Shown here piece by piece: positions 1 through 5,246 of a stretch of DNA of 5,246 bases. Position 1 is the first letter of the stretch, and each line of letters opens with the position of its first letter. Position numbers and translations under genes: made by a program. The DNA is from an uncultured Clostridia bacterium (GTDB taxonomy: Bacteria; Bacillota; Clostridia; Monoglobales; Firm-18). The notes beneath the pieces are model-generated. The model did no database searches and had not been told where the DNA came from. It was given only the letters and a program-made list of their open reading frames with translations. Where the stretch lies: assembly GCA_937914775.1 (NCBI GenBank), contig CALDNB010000032.1, positions 1 to 5,246 on the forward strand, in the 5' to 3' direction.

Positions 1-1
1 C

Positions 2-1570
2 TCTGCATCTTCAATTATTATTGCACTTTCGTCTCTTGGAATAGACAGTGATCAGGACGCAAGATTTATTAAAAATGATATCAGCATTTTAGATGCCTTA
101 TTGTCTTACAAAACCTCAGACAATATGTTTGGCTATTCCGATACTGCATACAATGCTATGGCAACAGAACAGGGCTTCCGTGCATTGGTTGCATATAACA
201 AATATAAGGAAAACGGTGGCTGCAACATTTTCTCGATAGATTACGATACACAGTTACCTACTCAATCAAAAACAGTTTCATTAAGAATTGAAGGTATCAG
301 CGAAAACAAGTTAGATGCAGAAAATGAAACCATTTCTTTTGACACTCAGAATATAACTGTTGCAGATGTAGTTAAATATTTAGCAGGCAGTGATAATTAT
401 GTGTGTCAGGATACCGGATACGGTGAGTATTTTTCTTCGTTATACGGTGATGAAGAAGGTACGTTTGGGGTTGACTACGATGGCTGGCAGTACAGAGTAA
501 ACGGCGAAACTCCAAGCGTTGGCGCATCAAGTTACTATGTGAAAGAAAATGACGAAATCTTATTTTACTATGGCGGAATGAGTATTGCATATCCAAATCC
601 ACCCGTAATTACATATAAGAACGAAATTGCCAAAATCAAATTTACCTATGAAAAAGTGTCTTACGGCGGTGCACCCGATTATGCAATGACAATTACTACA
701 GAGCCCCTTTCTGATGCTGTTGTTACTGTTGACGGTGCTCTTAAGTATACTACAGATGAAAACGGTGCGATAGGTATTCCTTATAAAACACTTAAAAACG
801 GCATTTACAGTTTGCAGGTTTCTAAAGAAAATGACGACGGTTTGCCGTTAGTTGTAAGATTTGACCCTGACTATGAAATTGAAATAAAACACCCTGTCTA
901 TAACAAACCATCACGTCCCTCAGGCGGTGGTGGCGGTGGTTCCTATGTTAAACCTGAAGAAGAAACCAAAGAAGAAGTAAAAGAGGAAGTAAAAGAGGAA
1001 GTAAAAGAAGAAGTAAAAGAAGAACAGAAAATTATATTTGCCGATGTAGACAACACTCATTGGGCTTATACATACATTGATTATTTAACCGAAAAAGGTA
1101 TAATTAACGGGAAAGAAAATAACAAATTCTGCCCCGAGGATAATATTACCAGAGCAGAGTATGTAACACTTTTATACCGATTATCAGGTAAAGATGCAGA
1201 AGAAAAAACCGTTGTATTTGACGATGTATCTACTGATGACTGGTATTTTGAAGCAGTAATGTGGGCGTATAACAACAAAATTACAAACGGAGTCAATGCT
1301 ACGGAATTTTGCCCTGAAAACAACATTACAAGGGAAGAAATGGCGGTTTTGACAGTAAGGTTTTTAAACAATTCAGGAAAAACTCTTGCAAATAACGAAC
1401 AGGATAAACAGTTTAACGACTATAAAGATATTTCTGATTGGGCGGTATCATCAGTTGAAGTTTTACAAAAGGCAGAGATTTTAAACGGTGATGACGATTT
1501 TAACTTTAATCCGTTAAACAGTTCGACAAGAGCAGAAACTGCAAAAATTCTGTATCTTGTAACTCAATAA
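2..1570 (+). CDS. SLH-anchored surface protein with terpene-cyclase-like repeat and DUF4430 domain (5' partial)
   Basis: The frame is open to the window edge, so the start and export signal are missing; the TTG at 101 is only an internal Leu codon. 522 codons are visible. In order: (1) bases 2-230, the end of a prenyltransferase/terpene-cyclase-like alpha-helical repeat region, with typical family phrases such as IIIALSSLGID, RFIKN and MATEQGFRALVAY; (2) about 269-575, a DUF4430 domain, marked by GWQYRVNGE and YYVKENDEILFYYG; (3) about 605-895, a beta-rich spacer resembling carboxypeptidase-regulatory or Cna-B folds (TVDGALKYTTDENG); (4) a Gly6 hinge near 914-943 and an EEVK-repeat stalk; (5) three SLH domains at 1031-1564. 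SLH domains bind pyruvylated wall polysaccharide non-covalently; there is no LPXTG. The protein should sit on the cell surface and present the barrel and DUF4430 parts outward. DUF4430 is related to the transcobalamin C-terminal domain, so small-ligand binding is plausible, but the ligand is unknown. It lies nine bases upstream of a DUF4430 lipoprotein gene and probably shares its operon. Domain calls are strong; function is inferred. Confidence 0.9.
   Translation, partial: SASSIIIALSSLGIDSDQDARFIKNDISILDALLSYKTSDNMFGYSDTAYNAMATEQGFRALVAYNKYKENGGCNIFSIDYDTQLPTQSKTVSLRIEGISENKLDAENETISFDTQNITVADVVKYLAGSDNYVCQDTGYGEYFSSLYGDEEGTFGVDYDGWQYRVNGETPSVGASSYYVKENDEILFYYGGMSIAYPNPPVITYKNEIAKIKFTYEKVSYGGAPDYAMTITTEPLSDAVVTVDGALKYTTDENGAIGIPYKTLKNGIYSLQVSKENDDGLPLVVRFDPDYEIEIKHPVYNKPSRPSGGGGGGSYVKPEEETKEEVKEEVKEEVKEEVKEEQKIIFADVDNTHWAYTYIDYLTEKGIINGKENNKFCPEDNITRAEYVTLLYRLSGKDAEEKTVVFDDVSTDDWYFEAVMWAYNNKITNGVNATEFCPENNITREEMAVLTVRFLNNSGKTLANNEQDKQFNDYKDISDWAVSSVEVLQKAEILNGDDDFNFNPLNSSTRAETAKILYLVTQ
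971..1030 (+). repeat. 12-bp tandem repeat encoding an EEVK stalk
   Basis: Five consecutive 12-base units lie in frame inside the SLH protein gene. Units 1 and 4 are gaagaagtaaaa, units 2 and 3 are gaggaagtaaaa, and unit 5 is the diverged gaagaacagaaa. They encode four EEVK copies and one EEQK. The highly charged stretch follows a Gly6 segment and directly precedes the first SLH domain, so it probably acts as an extended or helical spacer between the wall anchor and the exposed domains. The near identity at DNA level, with only a GAA/GAG difference among units 1-4, suggests growth by replication slippage. Confidence 0.9.
1031..1564 (+). repeat. Three SLH domains (wall anchor)
   Basis: Three diverged copies of the SLH fold, each about 50 residues, lie near 1031-1186, 1211-1372 and 1406-1564. 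Each starts with a Phe-Asp/Asn-Asp-type turn (FADVDNTHWAY, FDDVSTDDWYF, FNDYKDISDWA), continues with a helix and an ING/TNG/LNG turn, and ends with the TRAE-type motif (ITRAEY, ITREEM, STRAET). Three domains are the usual complement for a functional SLH trimer that binds secondary cell-wall polysaccharide. The first two copies share an unusual FCP in place of the commoner FxP. Confidence 0.9.
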
Positions 1571-1574
1571 GGTG
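1569..1574 (+). promoter_or_regulatory. Ribosome binding site of the DUF4430 lipoprotein gene, overlapping the upstream stop
   Basis: AAGGTG lies five bases before the ATG at 1580 and uses the last two bases of the TAA stop (1568-1570) of the SLH protein gene. This supports the chosen start. It also suggests translational coupling within one transcript, because ribosomes ending on the first gene finish on top of this site. The other nearby ATG, at 1575, is out of frame. Confidence 0.7.
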
Positions 1575-1579
1575 ATGCA

Positions 1580-2161
1580 ATGAAAAAGTTTATATTAATA
1601 CTGGTTGTATTGCTGCTTTTGTCTGGTTGCGGTAACAAACAGCAACAAATTGTTGAAACTCCGGTTTTTGAGGAACCGGTTGTTGAAGAATATATTGTAC
1701 CGGAGCAGCCGCAGAAGCAACAAGAAGTTTCGTTACCTCCGACGGTGGCAGAAGAGCCGGAGGTACAACAAGAAGAGCCAAAAACAACATGCAGTCTGTC
1801 TATTAAATGCAATACAGTATTTGATAATTTAGACAAATTAAAAGACGGAAAAGCAGAATTACTTCCTCAGGACGGCATTATGTACGAAAATAACAATATA
1901 GACTTCGATGAGGGGGAAACAGTACTGGACATTGTTGTAGGGGAAACAAAGAAAAATAATATTGCTATTGATTACACCGCTTTTGGCAGTGCATACATAA
2001 AAAGCATAGGAAATCTGGCTGAGTTTGACTGCGGAGGACAATCGGGCTGGCTTTACAGAGTTAACGGAGAAACATTAGGCGTTGCAACAAATCAGTATGT
2101 TGTAAAAAATGGCGATATAATCGAAATGATATATTCCTGTAAATTGGGAAGAGATATATAA
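1580..2161 (+). CDS. DUF4430 domain lipoprotein
   Basis: A 193-residue exported lipoprotein. Residues 1-17 form a type II signal peptide: KK, a hydrophobic run, then the lipobox LSGC with the lipidated Cys at 17. Residues 18-68 are a Pro/Glu/Gln/Val-rich tether that should span part of the wall. Residues 71-190 are a DUF4430 domain, recognised by CSLSIKCNTVFDNLDKL, the FDEGETVLDIV segment, SAYIKSIGNLAEFDCG, SGWLYRVNGE and the ending YSCKLGRDI. It has four Cys in the mature domain (71, 77, 151, 187), a pattern I recall from clostridial members. DUF4430 is related to the beta domain of transcobalamin and intrinsic factor, so a ligand-binding role at the membrane surface is plausible, but I cannot name the ligand. 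The ATG at 1580 is chosen because the signal peptide begins there and an SD precedes it. It lies nine bases after the SLH/DUF4430 gene and ends in a shared terminator. Confidence 0.9.
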   Translation: MKKFILILVVLLLLSGCGNKQQQIVETPVFEEPVVEEYIVPEQPQKQQEVSLPPTVAEEPEVQQEEPKTTCSLSIKCNTVFDNLDKLKDGKAELLPQDGIMYENNNIDFDEGETVLDIVVGETKKNNIAIDYTAFGSAYIKSIGNLAEFDCGGQSGWLYRVNGETLGVATNQYVVKNGDIIEMIYSCKLGRDI

Positions 2162-2197
2162 AAAACAAGAGGTTACAGTGTAACCTCTTGTTTTTTA
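2159..2197. terminator. Bidirectional intrinsic terminator between convergent genes
   Basis: A perfect 18-bp inverted repeat (arms 2159-2176 and 2180-2197) has a 3-base AGT loop. The core arm CAAGAGGTTAC is flanked by A6 on the left and T6 on the right, so each strand reads as a hairpin followed by a U-tract. It should end transcription of the lipoprotein gene from the left and of radA from the right. The outermost three base pairs are the two stop codons themselves: TAA at 2159-2161 and TTA (TAA on the minus strand) at 2195-2197. The T-tract is therefore part of the paired stem rather than lying after it. Confidence 0.9.
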
Positions 2198-3541
2198 AAA
2201 TAATGAAATTGCATCATAAATGTTTGATACAAATACTATTTCGACACCGTCGGGGATAGTTACATTCTTTTTATTCCAGTAGGGAACAAGTATTTTTGTA
2301 AAGCCAAGTTTTACTGCTTCGTTAATTCTTCTTTCAATAAAACTTACCGACCTTACCTCCCCTGTAAGACCTATTTCACCGATTGCAACAACGTTCTTTG
2401 GAATTACAATATTTTTAAAACTTGATGCGATTGCAAGGGCAATTCCCAGGTCGCAGGCAGGCTCGTCAATTCGTATTCCGCCCGTTATGTTTACATAAGC
2501 GTCCTGATTATTTAAATTAAGTTTAACACGTTTTTCCAAAACAGCCATTATAAGTGATATTCTGTTGTAATCAACTCCTGTTGACATACGTCTGGGAACA
2601 GGGAAAGAAGTTCTTGTAAGAAGTGCCTGAACTTCAGCAAAAATCGGTCTTGAGCCCTCCATACAACTTACTACACAAGACCCCGTAACATTTTCGGGAC
2701 GTTCCTTTAAAGTCAGCATAGAGGGATCTGTTACTTCACAAAGACCGCTGTTTTGCATTTCAAATACGCCTATTTCATTGGTAGAGCCAAATCTGTTTTT
2801 AACTGCTCTTAATATTCTGTGTTGCAGGTGTTGTTCTCCCTCAAAGTACAAAACACAGTCAACCATGTGCTCCAGTACTTTTGGTCCTGCTAATGCTCCG
2901 TCTTTAGTGATGTGACCTACTAAAAATATGGAAATATTATTTTCTTTTGCAATTCTCATAAGAGTCATTGTAATTTCCCGCACCTGACTGACGCTTCCGC
3001 TGGCGGAGGTTAATGCAGGGCTGTAAACAGTCTGCACAGAGTCGATAATTACAACTGACGGATTTGTTTCGTATATTGTTGTTTCAATATCCTGCATATT
3101 TGTTTCTGCATACAATAACAGATTATCATTTTCAATTCCCAGTCTGTTTGCACGTAGTTTAATCTGTGACTGCGATTCCTCTGCAGAAACGTAAAGAATT
3201 TTTTTGTCAGTATCTATAGTTTTGCACATCTGCAGTGAAATGGTCGACTTCCCTATTCCGGGTGCGCCACCGATTAAAACTAACGAGCCCTTGACTATTC
3301 CGCCGCCTAAAACTCTGTCAAATTCACCGATTCCCGTTGTGAAGCGTTGTTCATTTGTTATTTCGATATCTTTGATTTTTTTGGGTGCTGACTTTGGTGC
3401 GGTGTCGGAAAATACTTTGGTTGTTTTTGTAACCCGCTGCTCAACCATTGTGTTCCATGAGTTGCAACCGGGACATTTACCCATCCATTTTGCAGACTCG
3501 TAACCACATTCTGTGCAGAAAAATATAGTTTTTTCTTTCAT
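2195..3541 (-). CDS. radA: DNA repair and recombination ATPase RadA (Sms)
   Basis: A cytoplasmic RecA-family ATPase of 448 residues, close to the usual length of about 455. RadA is known to promote branch migration and processing of recombination intermediates and, in some Gram-positives, to drive D-loop extension during transformation. Residues 9-26 hold the four-Cys zinc finger (CTEC and CPGC at 9, 12, 23 and 26). Walker A is GGAPGIGKST at 91-100, Walker B is VVIIDSVQ at 163-170, and the RadA-specific KNRFG lies at 248-252. Residues from about 290 to 448 form the Lon-protease-like domain, with GEIGLTGEVR at 388-397; in RadA this domain is not proteolytic. All key motifs are intact. The ATG at 3541 is preceded by GAGG at eight bases, and the zinc finger begins right after it. 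It lies 25 bases downstream of the LtaS-like gene, probably in the same transcript, and converges on the DUF4430 lipoprotein gene. The common clpC or disA neighbour is not seen on the downstream side. Confidence 0.98.
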   Translation of the reverse strand: MKEKTIFFCTECGYESAKWMGKCPGCNSWNTMVEQRVTKTTKVFSDTAPKSAPKKIKDIEITNEQRFTTGIGEFDRVLGGGIVKGSLVLIGGAPGIGKSTISLQMCKTIDTDKKILYVSAEESQSQIKLRANRLGIENDNLLLYAETNMQDIETTIYETNPSVVIIDSVQTVYSPALTSASGSVSQVREITMTLMRIAKENNISIFLVGHITKDGALAGPKVLEHMVDCVLYFEGEQHLQHRILRAVKNRFGSTNEIGVFEMQNSGLCEVTDPSMLTLKERPENVTGSCVVSCMEGSRPIFAEVQALLTRTSFPVPRRMSTGVDYNRISLIMAVLEKRVKLNLNNQDAYVNITGGIRIDEPACDLGIALAIASSFKNIVIPKNVVAIGEIGLTGEVRSVSFIERRINEAVKLGFTKILVPYWNKKNVTIPDGVEIVFVSNIYDAISLF

Positions 3542-3549
3542 AATTAAAA

Positions 3550-3553
3550 CCTC
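3550..3553 (-). promoter_or_regulatory. Ribosome binding site of radA
   Basis: On the minus strand GAGG lies eight bases before the radA ATG (3541-3539), inside the 25-base gap after the LtaS-like gene. It supports the start. I see no room for a separate promoter in this gap, so radA is likely read through from upstream, although a promoter inside the upstream gene cannot be excluded. Confidence 0.65.
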
Positions 3554-3566
3554 AACATTATTATCC

Positions 3567-5246
3567 TCAATACTCTTTCATATTATAATACTGTAAGAAT
3601 TTATACTGATTTATAAGATTTAACTGTTTGTCGTTATACAGTTGTCCGTACTGGCCGTTACTGCAAAAATATGTTGGAGTAATTACCTGTAATTCGGAAA
3701 ATACGTTATCAACAAAGTCATAAAAGGGCGGTAAGTCCATATTCATATATTTTAGCATTAAAGTTGACAAAAAGTTAGAGGAAATATTTCCTATGTTGCC
3801 ATTTACTGATGGCTCGTTGTCTTTTAAATAAGCATCATTTCCGATAATTAAAAACGGAACTCTGTGTTTGTTAAGTTCGTCTTCTATTGTGTCTCCGTAA
3901 ATATCGTAACCCAGTTGACCGTAACCCTCAAACTCTGTGTCAAGATGGGGAAGATGGTCGCCGAAAAACACAACAACTGTGGGCTTGTCTATTGTGTTTG
4001 TATAGTCGACTACTCTTTTTAACATAGTTACTGCATCGTTAGCACCGTTTAAGTAGTTGTTGATTATGTTGTAGGAGGTATCCTTCATACCTTCTACAGG
4101 CTTCATTCTGGGCTCCTTTTCAATTTTATCCCACACGTAGGGTCCGTGATTCTGGATTGTTACAGTAAAGTTGAAATAAGGCATATCGGGATTTTCTTCT
4201 AAATGATTTTTGTATTCTTCTATAATTAAATCTCCCGTAACGCTATCTGCAACATACCAGTTTACTTTCTCAACATCTTTTGGCAGGTCTTCAACAGAGA
4301 TAAATTTTTCAAAGCCCATTCTTTTATACACGTTTTGTCTGTTATAAAACCATCTGTCTCCGGGGTGGATTGCCACGTTATTGTATCCCATATCCTTAAA
4401 CATCATAGGAATACAGTACATATCTTTTGTAATGTGTGTTCTGTAAACAGTAGGTAGAGATTTGTCAATAAGAGAAAGATTGCTTCCTGACAAAAACTCA
4501 AACTCTGTGGAAGAAGTACCACCTGCAAAACCCGGTACAATCAAAGAGCCGTGAAGGGCTTTTTTCTTCAATTCATTATATTGTACCATAGGGTCTTTTC
4601 CGTAATAATACTCTATATCTTTAGCCAGAGATACGTCAAAAAATGCCTCACTCATTATGGCAATTACATTTGGAGCATCCTGGTTATTCTTGTATTCTTT
4701 GCCATAATCTTTAAGTATTTCATCGATACTTTGCTTTGTGTAGCCATCGGGCTTCTGGTAAGACGTTCCTGTGGTTTTGTAAAGGAATGTATATAAAAAT
4801 CCCCTTGATTCGTTTATGCTTACATCATAATATATGTTTTCGTTTACATCAATTTTGTGATAAAGTTGCTCGTTGTGATAGATGTATTTAACGGACAGAC
4901 AAAGAAGAATAACTACAACTGCCGAACTGATTATTCTTGTGTACCATCTTGGTTTTTCGCTTTTTATAAACAATTTAACAAATACACCTAAAAGTATAAA
5001 TGCAAGACCTATTATAACCACACGCCAACTGATTTGGAGAGTGTAGTTACCCATAATACCAAACAAATCTCTTGCAAGAACTAAATCATTTGGTGCAAAT
5101 GGTTCGTCACGCAGAACAATCTTGTAGTGATTAATTATCAAAAACAAATAAAACACTGAAGATGTAATGGTATAACTTATAAATACGCTGTTAAATACAA
5201 AATACAAAAGTGTCAGTACCAGAAAAATTGGCAGAAAATTAAAAAA
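3567..5246 (-). CDS. LTA synthase family membrane phosphoglycerol transferase (5' partial)
   Basis: The frame is open to the right edge, so the N-terminus is missing; the TTG at 5207 is an internal Leu codon and 13 hydrophobic codons precede it. Numbering from 5207 gives 546 residues. About four membrane segments are visible: the residues before 8, 12-28, 61-80 and 92-109. They are followed by an extracellular alkaline-phosphatase-superfamily (sulfatase/MdoB) domain from about 178. By comparison with LtaS, E187 (IMSEAFFD) is a metal ligand and T231 (GGTSSTEFEF) is the catalytic Thr nucleophile. HPGDRWFYNR at 281-290 and H354 (QNHGPY) line the active site, and D417/H418 (FFGDHLPH) bind metal. 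LtaS enzymes are Mn-dependent and move glycerol-phosphate from phosphatidylglycerol to a growing lipoteichoic acid on the outer membrane face. The acceptor here is not shown, and a related phosphoglycerol or phosphoethanolamine transferase is possible. It ends in TGA 25 bases before radA. Confidence 0.92.
   Translation of the reverse strand, partial: FFNFLPIFLVLTLLYFVFNSVFISYTITSSVFYLFLIINHYKIVLRDEPFAPNDLVLARDLFGIMGNYTLQISWRVVIIGLAFILLGVFVKLFIKSEKPRWYTRIISSAVVVILLCLSVKYIYHNEQLYHKIDVNENIYYDVSINESRGFLYTFLYKTTGTSYQKPDGYTKQSIDEILKDYGKEYKNNQDAPNVIAIMSEAFFDVSLAKDIEYYYGKDPMVQYNELKKKALHGSLIVPGFAGGTSSTEFEFLSGSNLSLIDKSLPTVYRTHITKDMYCIPMMFKDMGYNNVAIHPGDRWFYNRQNVYKRMGFEKFISVEDLPKDVEKVNWYVADSVTGDLIIEEYKNHLEENPDMPYFNFTVTIQNHGPYVWDKIEKEPRMKPVEGMKDTSYNIINNYLNGANDAVTMLKRVVDYTNTIDKPTVVVFFGDHLPHLDTEFEGYGQLGYDIYGDTIEDELNKHRVPFLIIGNDAYLKDNEPSVNGNIGNISSNFLSTLMLKYMNMDLPPFYDFVDNVFSELQVITPTYFCSNGQYGQLYNDKQLNLINQYKFLQYYNMKEY

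Noticed and set aside
101..103. TTG at 101 as the start codon of the SLH protein gene
   Set aside because: The same frame stays open to base 2 and encodes recognisable repeat-domain sequence (IIIALSSLGID), there is no export signal after 101, and the gene is simply cut by the window edge.
971..1030. Short repeats as a possible CRISPR array or origin iteron
   Set aside because: The units are directly adjacent without spacers, in frame inside a coding region, and encode a simple EEVK stalk.
1734..1765. Inverted repeat tacctccg / cggaggta with a 16-base gap inside the lipoprotein gene
   Set aside because: Only 8 bp, with no following T-tract, in a Pro/Glu-rich coding stretch where CCG and GAG codons produce such matches by chance.
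1564..1836. Minus-strand open frame opposite the lipoprotein gene, and others opposite the SLH gene (372-602, 1081-1371)
   Set aside because: They are antisense shadows with no ribosome binding site or recognisable domain, opposite a gene with clear lipobox and DUF4430 or SLH motifs.
3204..3503. Plus-strand open frame opposite the 5' part of radA
   Set aside because: It covers the zinc-finger and Walker A coding region of radA on the other strand and has no protein signature of its own.
5205..5207. TTG at 5207 as the start codon of the LtaS-like gene
   Set aside because: The frame continues to the right edge through 13 more hydrophobic codons, which look like part of a membrane segment; the true start is outside the window.

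Overview
The window is AT-rich and gene-dense. Its proteins point to an anaerobic Gram-positive bacterium of the Bacillota, most likely a clostridial lineage: an S-layer-homology (SLH) surface protein, a lipoprotein with a DUF4430 domain, a lipoteichoic-acid-synthase-type enzyme and a bacterial RadA. The lineage call is inferred from protein style, not from a marker gene. There are four genes in two convergent pairs, and both outer genes run off the window. No stretch over 300 bases lacks a gene. I found no tRNA, rRNA, CRISPR array, insertion sequence or riboswitch.

Plus strand, bases 2-2161: a two-gene surface module. The first gene (5' end missing) encodes an exported protein with four parts. 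These are the tail of a prenyltransferase/terpene-cyclase-like alpha-helical repeat region, a DUF4430 domain, a beta-rich spacer, and three C-terminal SLH domains on a Gly6/EEVK-repeat stalk. Nine bases later, with its Shine-Dalgarno overlapping the previous stop codon, comes a small lipoprotein made of a lipobox, a Pro/Glu/Gln-rich tether and a second DUF4430 domain. A helical barrel followed by a DUF4430-type domain is the layout of vertebrate transcobalamin and intrinsic factor. The pair could therefore be a wall-to-membrane capture relay for a cobalamin-like or other small ligand. This is a hypothesis; no transporter or riboswitch is visible.

Bases 2159-2197: a perfect 18-bp inverted repeat with a 3-base loop serves as a bidirectional terminator. 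It runs exactly from the stop codon of the lipoprotein gene to the stop codon of radA, so the two stop codons pair with each other at the base of the stem.

Minus strand, bases 5246-2195: an LtaS/MdoB-like membrane phosphoglycerol transferase (N-terminus beyond the window) is followed after 25 bases by radA, the DNA-recombination ATPase. The two are probably co-transcribed, although their functions are unrelated.
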